In this document: piece after piece, positions 36,423 through 51,400 of the stretch | How the letters are laid out: each line of letters starts with the position of its first letter | Position numbering within the stretch: position 1 is the stretch's first letter | Assembly: GCA_030063045.1 (NCBI GenBank) | Contig: JAQSEB010000040.1 | Coordinates: 496,001 to 560,000, forward strand | Direction of reading: 5' to 3' | Source: Pratylenchus scribneri | Taxonomy: Eukaryota > Nematoda > Chromadorea > Rhabditida > Pratylenchidae | Length of the DNA: 64,000 nucleotides | Made by a program: the position numbers and the translations under genes | The notes under the pieces: generated by a model | The model's input: the letters and a program-made list of their open reading frames with translations, nothing else | Told to the model about the DNA's origin: nothing | Databases searched by the model: none

Positions 36423-39400
36423 TCAAAGAAAGCGGGCCACAAATGGATCATGATGCTGCCGAATACGCGGATCAACTTCGGCGAGAACATTGGTCAATTC
36501 AGTTGCCCGTTGGCTGGTTTCCACAAGACGATGGCTTCCTCCCCCAATCACTTCTTTGCATTCCGGGCATTGGCCACGTTGCATTGCTTGACCACATTCG
36601 CCAATGGTGTAGGGATGACCTATTTTGGGAAGGAAAATGCTAATTTTTAATTTTATTTTTGTTTTATTTTTCCAATTCACATGATCAAATTCTAATAGGA
36701 CGCTATTAACTCTTATAAATAGAAACTTAAGCCTTTTTTGTTAAAAAATTCCCAATCCATAAATTTTTCAATTATTTTCTATAGTAATTTTGGATGTTTT
36801 AAAACGAATTTGATTTCTTAATTCAGCTATATTTGGCCAATACAAAAATTTAAATGTGATAGGACAAAATAAAGTTCTACATATTATAAATTTTCAAGAT
36901 AATTTGAAAAATGTTCCTACATTTTTATTTATCGTTTTAAATTTGAGATTTGAATTTTATACCTTCTATAATATGAAATATAAATAATATTAATATAGAA
37001 AATAGTCTTACCTTTAGAGCATTTATACCATTGTCCACTGTAGCCACCGAAAGCCCGGTGGATTTGGATGAATTCTTCTTTGCTAATGCCCAATCCTTGG
37101 ATGCCATGTTTTTCTCCCAACATTTTCAATTGATCGTTCATTTTTGCTGAAAAAAACAGAAAATTTATTCAATTTTTAATTCAAAATTATTTTATAACGT
37201 CATTTTATAAATATTTTTATTTTTCGCTAATTTTTCTTTTAAACTTACCACGAATTTCGGTGAATGGTTTGTCTGCATGAATTTGTTGTAAAATTTCAAG
37301 CACATGTTGTTCAAGCTCAGAAGGCTGTGGAGCAGCTGGAGGCATAGTCCTAACTCCAATGAAATGCAAGAAAGTACTAGCAGGTTGAGATGCAGCAGCC
37401 GGTGGAGGTGGTGGTACTTTCTTCATAAATGTGAAGAGCTAAAATAATACTATTAAAATGAATATATTAAATGTTATAATAAGGTTAATGAATTTTCTTT
37501 TCAAAATTTGTGTATTAGAACTAGAACCCAGGGAATAATGTTTTTAACAAAAAAAAAGTTAGTAACTTAATGCCGGTTGATTGCTATTAAAAAATTTTAA
37601 GCCTATATATTTCAAAATTGGGTATTGTTTTGAATATTTTATTGGATAGAGCAGAAAATAGACATTTTAAATTTGAGTTCTTAGGATTTAGGAAGCAAAA
37701 AGCGCCTCTTTTAACTTTAATAAATATATAGTTTATATTAAAAAGAATTGATGAAAATGAATTATTTTCTGTTCTATCCAAGCAAAATTTAAGAACAATT
37801 GCAGCAATTTTACGCCCTTCTATTAAAAAAACTTCTTTATACTCCCCTCATACTCACCTCCAACATGAATTCATTTCGACGTAATTCACTGATCAATCCA
37901 TTGAATGTTGTATTGCTGATTGCATGTAGACCACCAGATTCCAAAATTCGCTCCAATAATTTTGCCAAATCGTTGAGAAGAAATGTTTGCAAATCAAGTG
38001 CATCAATGTGGAATTCGTCCAATGTCTTTGTCCATTTTTCAACATTGGTTGGGCAATCGGCGACCACTTTTTCTATGCCAGATTTCACAAGGTTCAAAAT
38101 ACTGTAAAATGAAATTATTATTTTACTTTGGTAAATACTAAGCAACATTTTCCCATTTTTGAATCAAGGAATTTTTAATTAGTCTGACGGTAAAATACTA
38201 TCAACATGTTAAAAAATAAATTTAAATTTATAAAAGATTTAAATTACTGCTTTATTTGGTCGTTAAAAATTTTTTTCATAAAATTCACCTTTCAATATTC
38301 TTCAATGTGGATTCCATCCATTGGGCGGTAACATTCACTTTTTGGAAATTGTTCAACAGTTTTGAGATTTCCTCAATTCGGTCGAAAATTAAGTCGATTG
38401 GTCCGCAAAATGAAGGCAATTTGTTAATCCATTCTTTGAGCCATGCAATAATTTCTATTTTCTTCCATTCCCATTCAGTTTGCAATCTTCGGCTTGATTT
38501 TGTGCCAATGATTTTCATTTTGATCTGAACAAAAAATAATAATGGATAAAAAATTATTCTTAAAATTTTTTAATCCCTTTCTCCGTACAAATATTTATTT
38601 TATGCTTTTTATAAGTAGAATTACTATTATTAAATTTTATATAAATTTTAGCGAGTCTGATATTTAAATAAATATTTTACTGTTTTAATTAGGTGCTGCT
38701 ATCATATCCAAAATTGCAAATATGGGAAACGCCACAATAATACAAATAAAATTATTAAATTAATCATTTTTTGATACTTGATTGCATAGAGAATAGAGTA
38801 GAGAACATAGAAAATTTTCGCTAGTATTTTTTCTCCTTCCCCGAAAAATTTTGTCAAAATTTTTCCGATATTTGCCAAAATGTGCTTTCCCCCTTTTGGA
38901 AAATGTTCGCCAAAATGTGTTTTCCTTTTTGGAATTGGAAAGTATTCGTCAAAATGTCTTTTTCTTTATTATATAAAATGTTCGCCAAATGTGTTTTTTC
39001 TTATTATATAAAATATTTGCCAAAATGTATTCCCCTTTCTGGAAAATGTTCGCCAAAATGTGTTTTTCCTTTCTTAAAAATGTTCGTCAAAAAAGTGTTT
39101 TCCCTCTCTTAAAAATGTTCGCCAAAATGTGTTTTTCCTTTCCTAAAAATGTTCGTCCAAAATGTGTTTTCCCTTTCTTAAAAATGTTCGCCAAAATGTG
39201 TTTCCCTTTACTAAAAATGTTTGTCAAAAACGTGTTTTCCCTTTCCCAAAAATGTTCGCCAAAATGTGTTTTCCCTTTCCTAAAAATGTTCGTCCAAAAT
39301 GTGTTTTCCCTTTCCCAAAAATGTTCGCCAAAATGTGTTTTCCCTTTCCTAAAAATGTTCGTCCAAAATGTGTTTTCCCTTTCTTAAAAATGTTCGCCAA

Positions 39401-42400
39401 AATGTGTTTTCCCTTTACTAAAAATGTTTGTCAAAAACGTGTTTTCCCTTTCCCAAAAATGTTCGCCAAAATGTGTTTTCTCTTTTTAGAAAATGTTCGT
39501 CAAAATTTGTTTTCCATTTCCTAAAAATGTTCGGCAAAAACGCGTTTTCCCTTTCTTAAAAATGTTCGTCAAAAATGTGTTTTCCCTTTCCCAAAAATGT
39601 TCGCCAAAATGTGTTTTCCTAATTAAATAAAATGTTCGCCAAAATGTGTTTTTAAAATTATATAAAATGTTCGCCAAAATGTGTTTTCCCTTTTTAGAAA
39701 ATGTTCGCCAAAATGTGTTTTCCCTTTTTAGAAAATGTTCGACAAAATGTGTTTTTCCTTTGGAAATGTTTGCCAAAATGTGTTTTCTCTTTTTAGAAAA
39801 TGTTCGCCAAAATGTGTTTTCCCTTTTAGAAAATGTTCGACAAAATGTGTTTTTCCTTTGGAAATGTTCGCTAAAATGTGTTTTTGCATTTTGGAAATGT
39901 TCGCAAAAATGTGGTTTATTCTTTTTTGAAAACGTTCGTCATAATGTGTTTTCCTTTCAAGAAAATTTCCGCAAGTATTTTTTATTCTGGATAAATAAGG
40001 TTGTTTTCTCTAATTAATATACAATATACACAAAAATTTATTTTTCTTTTTTTTATAAAATATTTTAATAATTTCAAATTAGCTACATTGTGGAAATTCC
40101 CATATTTGCACTGCTCTTTGACTATTCTGGGAGATGTCCCCCGGACTTTCTTATTAAAATATAATATATTTACTATTTAAAAATTATTTAGACTTTTATT
40201 GTCAAAAAACTGTAATCATTATTCAAAAAAGTTTATTTTTCCCACCTGCTCAATGTCCTTTGCCCGTTGGTTCAGCAGCGAAATGTAGCGTTTGGAACGG
40301 CGAATTGGTGTTTTGCATTTTGGACATAATATTTTGAGGATTTGCCTATCCGGTTGATTGTCGTCACCATTTTCTTTCTCCATTTGTTGCATAACCCACT
40401 TGTCCAAGGCCTAAATAATTTATTCAAATTAATTTTTTTTGTGTGATTATTTCTTTTTTTTCATAAAAAAGAAATTAAAAATTTTTTCAAATTTAAAAAT
40501 TTCTATTTTTATCCAAAGTTTTTTTAAAATATTTTTGTTTATTTTTATTTCACAAAAATAGATAATCTATATCAATTATTAAATTACAATTCACATTCCA
40601 TCCAAGAAAATTAAACTGACCTGCACTTCCACAAAATGGCAACAATCTTCGAGTTGCACAAAATGGGCATCCGGCTCATCTTCATCACCAAAGAAAAATG
40701 CGGCAACTTCCTCTTGGAATTTCTCTGGCTCACAAATTCGACAAATTTCGATGCATTTCTCGGAGCACATTCCAGCACAAAAATGTGCAGGCAAATTTGG
40801 ATCATCTAAAAATATATAAAAATATTTATTATTATGTTTATGATTTAAATTTTAATATTTTTGATAAATTAAATTAATAAATATTTACATATTGAGGATA
40901 ATTTTATTATTCCTAATAAAACTAGAAAATATTTTTTAAAATAATAATTGTGTTATCAGCTATTTTATTAAATCGATATTAAACTAACAAATTACAAATT
41001 GGAATATTTTTGGTAATTGGTATTACTATTATTCAACTTACCGGGAGAGCATTTCAAGCGTTTTTCGCATGGTTCATTGCATGGAAGTACATCGCAAGGT
41101 TCAGAGCATCGTTTCGAACATTTTCGATGTGGGCATTCATTCAGACATGGCTCCTGACAGGGTGGACAGGGTTCGCCACAAAGGCGGCCAACATTCTTGC
41201 CTTTCTTCTTTTCCTCCTCGTTTTTCCTCTTGTTGTCCCATTTTCGAAGTCGTCGCTGCTTTTCGCCTTCCACAGTCACAAAAGAACATTGAGAATGGCC
41301 ACAACGTGTCTCGCAAGGTCGATGGCAAGGCGGACAGCCACCAGAACATTTAGAGCCGCATTCATGGTCACAAATCAAAATTCGCTTGCATTCCTCGTTG
41401 CATTCAATATGGAGACGACCTAAACAATTTTTGAATAAATTTTGCACATTCTAAATATTTTTATAAAATTGATTAATTATTCAATTTTTGTATTTTTGGA
41501 AAAATATAGTAGGATATTATCTTTTTTATCATTTTTTTTGCTAATATAAATGATGTGCCCGATTCTATTAGGCAATTTATGGTTGTATAGTATTGATTAA
41601 TCACTTAAATTTGTTAGGATCGGTTTTAATTTTATAAGGTTTTGTTTAAATAGATTTGATCAGTTAAAATTAGATCCTAATAAGTTATAGATAACTTAAA
41701 TTTGGGGTTTTAAAAACAGGTTTAACATTTTTAAAAACTGATAACAAATCTGTTTAGAATCAGATTTTTTAACTAATTGATCCTGCCAATCGAATGAGCT
41801 AGAAATAATTGATTTAGAAAGATACCTCGATACGAATATAAACTATGATTATGATTTGGCCAGTCGAAAAAATATTAAAAATGTCTCTAACTTTTCTTTT
41901 TCTGAAATTAATAGGCTACATAAAATATTGAATGTGGTCTGTTTTTATTAAAAGAAATATGGGCAAATCTCAAACTCAAATGTGCGAAACCAGTAAGAGA
42001 ATATATGTATTTTTTGTAATTTTCTAAAATGTTATATGAACATTAAAATTTTTTGATTAATTTGTAATGAATGCTTTTCCATAAAAAATTGTTCAAGTTC
42101 ATTCATATATAAGTCCATTTAATATATAGTCAACTCATCTCATTAATATAATAATATATTCTATCACTTACCATTTCGGCATTGTCCGCATGTCCCTTTG
42201 CAAGGATGATGGCATTGATCCTTATTATTTTCTTCCTCATCAATCATAGTTTTGCCACATCGCTTTGGACAAGGCACTTTCTCCGGATTAACATGGCATT
42301 CTGCTTCCACAACATGTCCACAAAATGGCCATTGCTTTTTCACGCGTTTTTGACATTTGATTGCAGTGGCCGGTTTGGAACATTCCATCGTTTTTTGATG

Positions 42401-45400
42401 ACCACAGGGAAGTTGTTTGGGAATTTGCACAAGGCAAGGAGGACATTCGGCACTGCATTTACCCGCACATTTATGATGGCATGGCAAAAGGAGTGAGCTT
42501 TAAAAAGAAAATAAATTAAATTTGTATGAATAATATTTTGAAAAAAAAAATATTCTAGTATTGTTATTTAAAAAATAATTTTATTTTTTTTACCATTTTT
42601 CTTGACAGGGGACAATATCAACTGGCATCCAGCATTCTCCAATCGTCGTGTGGCCACACTTCAGCTTTTTCTCAATTATTTCGACACATGGCAGACATGG
42701 CTATATAAAAGAAACAATTAAAATAAGGCAAAAAATTGAAAAATGAATTAATTTTAATCATTTTCTAAGATCTAGAACAAATATTGATGAGATCCAAAAT
42801 TTATTTTTCTTTCATTTTAAGGTTAAGGTTCTATAAAGATATTGTAACTTTATGTCTAAAGTCTGATTCAATTGGTCTTAGTCGTTTTTCCCAATTATTG
42901 TGCCTTTAGAATATATTATAGATTTAACACCCCATAATTTTACCTCATAGCAAAGGAGTTGACAATTTTGGTGCAATTCATTTGCACAAAATTTGGCGCA
43001 TTTCTTTAAGCATTTTCCCATTGAATGATCGGCATCATAGGCATGGCACATTTTGTCACATGTATGACCACATTCTAAACGGCCAGCACATGGACGACAG
43101 CAACCACCTTCGGGTGACTTCTCCATGAATTCTTCGGCCGATGAAATCTCCTATAAAAGAAGGGAAATAAAAGAATACAAAATAATAGTAAAATTAAAAT
43201 TTATCCGAAAAATTTTTATTCTCGATTTTATGAAAAATTTTTTATTTATAATATTTTATAATTTTATTTTATTAATATTCCCACTTAAAATTACACCTGT
43301 TTTTCTCCATGCAATTTGCATACAATTGGCAATGCCGGGCCCAATGCATTTTCATCCAACATGGATTGTCGAATATTGTTCCAGAGGTCCGGTTGCGCTC
43401 CACGACAATTTTTAGCCAAATAATCAAAATTGCCAAGTACATAGAAGCCCAATTTGGCGCGAGACAAGGCCACACAAACGCGATTTGGAATCTGGAAAAA
43501 TAACTATTAAGAATATTTTTTTGAAATTTCATTTTTATAGAAATAATATAATATTGCACTCAAATATAAACCATTTTAATTATATATGTTATTTCAAATT
43601 TAAATACAAGAAAAATTTAGTATAATTCAATTAAATTTAAATGGCCGGAAATGAAGACATATTTATTTGCTAAAAATTCTAATCGATTTTTCTATTTATT
43701 TTATCAAATTATCTCTTTTTGAAAAATAAAGCATAATTTTTATTTAAAATTAAATTTTCTTTATAAAGAATAGCCCGATAAACTCACGTTTAAAAATCCA
43801 ATTTTATCTTCTGGATGATTTGAGCGGACCATGGAGAGGATAATAATGTCGCATTCTTCGCCTTGATAATTATCCACCACATCAACACGAATTTGTTTGG
43901 TTTGAGGATCGTTGGGATTTTTTGGTGGCAACTGTGGAAATGCATCTTTCATCCGACTGCGCACATCGAACATTTGCTCCACATAGGTGCAAAGAATGGT
44001 AATCTAAAAATTGTGTGATTATTCGAGCAAAAATTAGAATTGAAATTACAATCGCAATTACAATCTAACTTAAAATTACAATTTCAATTCATACTAAAAA
44101 TTACAATCGCAATTATAATTACAATCCTAACTAAAAATTAGAATCGCAATTACAATCCTAACTAAAAATTAGAATCGCAATTACAATCCTAACTAAAAAT
44201 TAGAATCGCAATTACAATTACAATCCTAACTAAAAATTACAATCGCAATTACAATTACAATCCTGACTAAAAATTACAATCGCAAATACAATTACAATTT
44301 TAACTAAAAATTACAATCGCAATTATAATTACAATCCTAACTAAAAATTACAATCGCAATTAATTACAATTACAATCTTAAAATTAGAATCGCAATTACA
44401 ATTACAATCCTGACTAAAAATTACAATCGCAATTACAATCCTGACTAAAAATTACAATCGCAATTACAATTAATCCTGACTAAAAATTACAATCGCAATT
44501 ACATTCCTGACTAAAAATTACAATCGCAATTACAATCCTGACTAAAAATTACAATCGCAATTACATTCCTGACTAAAAATTATAATCGCAATTACAATTA
44601 CAATCCTGACTAAAATTACAATCGCAATTAAAATCCTGACTAAAAATTACAATCGCAATTACAATTACAATCCTGACTAAAATTACAATCGCAATTACAA
44701 TCCTGACTAAAAATTACAATCGCAATTACAATTACAATCCTGACTAAAATTACAATCGCAATTACAATCCTGACTAAAAATTACAATCGCAATTACAATT
44801 ACAATCCTAACTAAAAATTAGAATCGCAATTACAATTACAATCCTAACTAAAAATTACAATCGCAATTACAATTACAATCCTAACTAAAAATTACAATCG
44901 CAATTAAAATTACAATCCTAACTAAAAATTACAATCGCAATTACAATTACAATCTTAACTAAAAATTAGAATCGCAATTACAATTACAATCCTGACTAAA
45001 AATTACAATCGCAATTACAATTACAATCCTGACTAAAAATTACAATCGCAATTACAATTACAATCCTAACTAAAAATTAGAATCGCAATTACAATTACAA
45101 TCCTAACTAAAAATTACAATCGCAATTACAATTACAATCCTAACTAAAAATTACAATCGCAATTAAAATTACAATCCTAACTAAAAATTACAATCGCAAT
45201 TACAATTACAATCTTAACTAAAAATTAGAATCGCAATTACAATTACAATCCTAACTAAAAATTACAATCGCAATTAAAATTACAATCCTAACTAAAAATT
45301 ACAATCGCAATTACAATTACAATCTTAACTAAAAATTAGAATCGCAATTACAATTACAATCCTAACTAAAAATTACAATCGCAATTACAATTACAATCCT

Positions 45401-48400
45401 GACTAAAAATTACAATCGCAATTACAATCCTGACTAAAAATTACAATAGCAATCACAATTACAATCCTGATTAAAAATTACAATCGCAATTACAATCCTG
45501 ACTAAAAATTACAATCGCCATTACAATCCTGACTAAAAATTACAATCGCAATTACAATCCTGACTAAAAATTACAATCGCAATTACAATTAAAATCCTGA
45601 CTAAAAATTACAATCGCAATTACAATCCTGACTAAAAATTACAATCGCAATTACAATCCTGACTAAAAATTACAATCGCAATTACATTCCTGACTAAAAA
45701 TTACAATCGCAATTACAATCCTGACTAAAAATTACAATCGCAATTACATTCCTGACTAAAAATTATAATCGCAATTACAATCCTGACTAAAAATTACAAT
45801 CGCAATTACAATTACAATCCTGACTAAAATTACAATCGCAATTACAATTACAATCCTAACTAAAAATTACAATCGCAATTACAATTACAATCCTGACTAA
45901 AATTACAATCGCAATTACAATCCTGACTAAAAATTACAATCGCAATTACAATTACAATCCTAACTAAAAATTAGAATCGTAATTACAATTACAATCCTAA
46001 CTAAAAATTACAATCGCAATTACAATTACAATCCTAACTAAAAATTACAATCGCAATTAAAATTACAATCCTAACTAAAAATTACAATTGCAATTACAAT
46101 TACAATCTTAACTAAAAATTAGAATCGCAATTACAATTACAATCCTGACTAAAATTACAATCGCAATTACAATCCTGACTAAAAATTACAATCGCAATTA
46201 CAATTACAATCCTAACTAAAAATTAGAATCGCAATTACAATCCTGACTAAAAATTACAATCGCCATTACAATCCTGACTAAAAATTACAATCCTGACTAA
46301 AAATTACAATCGCAATTACAATCCTGACTAAAAATTACAATCGCAATTACAATTACAATCCTGACTAAAATTACAATCGCAATTACAATCCTGACTAAAA
46401 ATTACAATCGCAATTACAATTACAATCTTAACTAAAAATTAGAATCGCAATTACAATTACAATCCTGACTAAAAATTACAATCGCAATTACAATTACAAT
46501 CCTGACTAAAATTACAATCGCAATTACAATCCTTACTAAAAATTACAATCCAGAAATTTGTCAAAAATAGGAATTTATTTTTACCTGTTCACACGTGTAT
46601 TCTTGTTGAGTAAGATATTTGGCAATTCGAACGGCGAATTCTGCCTCAAATGGATTTGCTTTTGATTTTCCATCACCCAAATTGCTCTGAGAACATTCCG
46701 AATGGTGATGGTTGATGAAGAAAACGTTCTTTTGCATTCCTTGAACATTGTCCCGACCAAAAACCGAATCATCATCCTGAAATATTTACATAAAAAATAG
46801 AATGAACAAATTAAAATATGAAAATGTCTTTTAGTTCAGTTTTTATTATTATTTATTTCAAAATTCAAACAAAGGTTAAAATGTGGATAATTTTAAGTAG
46901 TTTTCTATAAGCCTAATTTAAATCGGATGAAAAATAAATATTTCCGTAAATAAAAATTTTATTCTTTTTGGTTTTAGCTTTTAGAATTTGAATATTTTTT
47001 CACTAATTTATTAATATTTTTTATATTGGTGATGGAATTTTACTTATATTTTTAATCCCCATCCCCACCTCCAAATCCTTGTAGAAATGTGGCATCAAAG
47101 GCTGGGAAATTTCTGGCCGCATTCGATGTTGCTTCCGGAGAGTTTGAAAATGGAATCCGTTGTTGACAAGTCGCTCAAAAAGTGAAATGTCCAAATGGTA
47201 TTCTTTGCCCAATCGATAATCTGCCGGATTTGGTCGAAGTTGTTGATGATCGCCAATCAGGATCAAATGTTCGCAGCATTCGGTCAAACTGGTCACAATG
47301 TGCGGTTCGAAGACTTCTGCGGCTTCTTCCACCACCACAATCCGAGGTTTCAGTGAACGCAATGCGTATTGAAGGCGGGCGGCACCAGTTGTGGTCATTC
47401 CAATCACTTTGGCTCTCTTCAGAATGGCTAAATCGGCTTGTCCTCGATAATATTGATAGCGTTGATTCACGTGATGATATTCATTCACATTCTCCTCTTG
47501 TTTTGGATTCTCTTTGCGTTCCCAAAGTTTGGCCAAAAATCGATAGAGACGCCATCGTTCATGCAGTGGCATTGCCCATGGATTATCATGATATAGCCAT
47601 TCCGTTGCTTCAACCTCGTCCATTTCTCTTGTACGTTGAATGAAGAATTCACGCAAACGAATGTTCTTTTCCGTCCATAACTGTGAGAAATAATTAAAGT
47701 TTATTGTGATGTAAATTTATCTATTTAGTTTGAAATCAACACTAGCATTATGAAAAATTTTGCCAATTTTGTAAATATTTTTGTGAGATGAAGTTACAAT
47801 ACCAAGTGTATATTAAATGATGAAAAAGAATTCTGGTGGATTTTAAAAGGCCCTTGAAAATGTGTCTATTATAATTTTCAAAAGTTTGAAATAAATCTAT
47901 CCAAAAATAAAATTATTTGGAATGTTTCGATCGGAAATATTTATAAAAAAGGCGATTTTTTGATATATAAATATAATTTAATTTGCTCATTCCTTTTTCT
48001 AAACTATACTTTATTAAAGAAATTTAGTCAAAAATTATTAATTTAAAAATACTTAACAAAATTATTGTATAAATATTTTAGCAGTTACTACCTTCAAATC
48101 CATTTGTTGTGGCTTCCAAACCAGCAAATTCGGATCAAATTCTTCTTCATCTTCAAAATCACTGTCGTCGCCATAAATTCGTCGTTCATCGGCAATTCCC
48201 TCATCATCACTATCGATCATATATTCTTCATCTTCTTGTTCAACATTTCCAATAAATATTCCATCTCTTCTAATTTGTTGTTCTCTGCCTTCTGTTCCGC
48301 CAGCAATTCTCAGTCCCATATTTTGACGCAAATGTGCCAAAATTGGAGCCGAATGACCATCGACACTTTCGAGCCATTGAATTGCCAGATTTTCGCATTG

Positions 48401-51400
48401 CGCTAAAAATGTTAAAAATATGAACAATTTATGGTAACTAGCTCAGGAGTTCGCCCTACGGGCGAACTCCTGAGCTAAGCAAAATAATCAACAACAATCA
48501 TGCTAAATATGCAAAAAATTTTATTTTTAATTCTGATTTTATTTTGATTTTTAATTATGATTTTTAATTCTGATTTTATTCTGATTTTTAATTCTGATTT
48601 TATTCTTTTTCTGATTTTTAATTCTAATTTTATTCTGATTTTTAATTCTGATTTTATGCTTATTCTGATTTTTAATTCTGATTTAATTCTGTTTTTTAAT
48701 TCTAATTTTGTTACTTTCCTGTTTTTTTGGGGCGTGGGGCAAGAAAATTATCACTTATCAGGGGGCAAGACTTATAATATTTTATAGAATGATTAAAAAG
48801 ATGATGATGCATCTCATCTTCATCATCTCATCTTCATCATCATCATCATCATCTTCATCATTATCATCCTCATCTCATCTTCATCATCATCATCTCATCT
48901 TCATCATTATCATCCTCATCTCATCTTCATCATCATCATCTCATCTTCATCATCATCATCATCATTATCATCCTCATCTCATCTTCATCATCCTCATCTC
49001 ATCTTCATCATCATCATCTCATCTTCATCATCATCATCATCATTATCATCCTCATCTCATCTTCATCATCTCATCTTCATCATCATCATCATCATCATTA
49101 TCATCCTCATCTCATCTTCATCATCCTCATCTCATCTTCATCATCATCATCTCATCTTCATCATCATCATCATCATTATCATCCTCATCTCATCTTCATC
49201 ATCATCATCTCATCTTCATCATCATCATCTCATCTTCATCGTTATCTTCATCATCCTCATTATCATCCTCATCTTCTTCATCATCATGATCATTATCATC
49301 CTCATCCTCTCATCCTCATCTTCATCCTCATCATCATCATCTTCCTCATCTTCATTATCCCCTTCATCGTCATTTTCATCATTATCCTCATCTTAATCAT
49401 CATCATCCTCATAATCACATCTTCATCATCATCCCCATCTTCATCCTCATCATCCTCTCATCCTCATATTCTTTTTCAGCATCTTCCTCATCTTCTAATC
49501 ATTTTCATCTTCATCATCCTCTCATCCTCATCATCTCACTCATCTTGATCATCATCTCATCTTCATCATCATCTTCATCATTATCCTCATCTTCATCGTC
49601 ATCATCATCTCATCTTCCTAATCATCCTATTTTATATTATAGGTCTTGCCGCCCCCGCCACAAAAAAAAATGGTTGAATGGAAAGAACAAATGAAGCAAA
49701 AATCGAAAATAATTATTAAGATTGAGTGAATGTGTGAAGAAGGAATTAAAAATTGTATTGTTTTCTGTCATTTAAATTTAGTTAAGTTAAAAATGATGCA
49801 TTGTATTCTTTTAAATTATTCCATTTTTATGTTCCGAATTGACTCTGCTTTTTCAGAAAAATAAAAAGAAAATAAATCTATTTAATTAATTCTAAAGAAA
49901 CTTTCCAACGTGCTTTTATTCTTTGGGAAATTTCACAATAGTTCCAGTCAGTAGAAGTAAATAAAAATAAATAGCTGAAAACAAATTTCCGAAATAAAAA
50001 ATAAAAAAGAACTGAAAAAGAACATGCACATTTTTTAATTCTTTATCCTAATTTTTCTTTTTCCTTTTTTTTTATTCTTTATGTCTAAAAAATGTTTTTC
50101 TCTATTTCTTCTAAAAAAAAAACAAAACGCCAAGTTCAAAATAATTTTTTATAACAAACCAACAGAAAATTATATATAGGATATAGGATTATCGGTTGTT
50201 ATCCATGGGAATGGATTTGAAAAATATTTTTTTTTTTATTTTTAATAGACTCATTGACTGATTTTGGGAGTAACAAAGGGTAAATTTGAAGGTGAAAAAA
50301 TCCACTGGAGAAAACCGATAAAATAACAATTTTTCTTAAAATTTACGTACCAAATACATCACCAAATTCATTCAATGTTCGCAATTCGGGCCAATGAGCA
50401 GTTTGTTCCATGAAATTCGGGTTGAATATGGTCTGTCTAATTTCATTGCGAAATTTTCTTGCCAAATGTTCCTCGTTGTAAATTTCCTTAAAAATAAAAG
50501 ATTTTTCGTACTCCGAATTTATTTTGATGCTTAGTTTCAAATTAAAAAGTAGATTGTCATTGTTAGGTATCGAATAAAAATTTATTTTATTTAAATTAAT
50601 TCATTTTATTGTTTTGCAAAGAAAAAACAGTAAAAATTCAGATATTTAACTTAAAAAATTCTGAATTAATTTAAATTAAATTAGTATTATTTTATAGCCA
50701 AAAATTTGTTTCTTTAAAAAAAATTAAAATTGTTTGGTCTTTGATGAGTAAATTTCTCCCAATTTATTACTTACCTCAAGATCAAAATTTCCAATAGTTT
50801 TGGTAAAGAATGCGAGTGCTCGTGCCTCATTTTCTTGCATTCCCTTTTGATTAACCAACATTTTCACAAATCCGACGTCCATTTCCATTTGGGCTTCTTT
50901 TTTGGATTGTCCAAGCCATACAAAAAATTGGGAAGGATGTTCGAACAATTCAGTAAAGTTGGCAAGAATTGGTATTTCCTCTTTAGCCACATCCTTGAGA
51001 TGTTTGCCTTCCAATACAAAACCCGGAATTTTGGTTGCATTCTTCCAATATTTTCGCGAATCCAAAATTTCCTTGAGCTTTCGGCGGCAATCGTAAAATT
51101 CATGACGATTTTTGGCATCCGGGATGAACTCATCGATTCTTAACTGATGTTGAGACCGCAATTTGCCCAATGTGAATCTGGAAAATTGTATTGATATTTT
51201 TAAAATTTATTTTAAACATTAGTGTTTAAAATTTTCTCCTTATTTCAAATTTTTGTATTGGGTTTTTGTCTATTAAATATCCTTTCAAACTTAACCATGA
51301 TTTAGATTAATTTTGGTTTGAATCTATTTATATAAAATTCTGGAATAAATTATAGTAATTTATTTTTATAAGTAAATGTTACAACTGCTCACAAAGAATA

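Noticed and set aside
38882..40017. Open frames with repeated MFAKMCFPF
   Set aside because: Artefact of the intron 21 minisatellite of znfx-1.
41010..41423. 137-codon plus-strand frame opposite the NFX1 finger exon
   Set aside because: Antisense shadow of znfx-1 exon 19.
44012..46555. CRISPR-like look of regular repeats
   Set aside because: Units are contiguous without unique spacers, the host is a eukaryote, and the array fills an intron.
46581..46775. Minus-strand frame starting MMIRFLVG
   Set aside because: Off by one from the real znfx-1 exon 13 frame, which joins exon 12 in phase 0.
48708..49289. 193-codon frame of poly-Ser and His
   Set aside because: Translation of the CATCAT satellite in znfx-1 intron 10.
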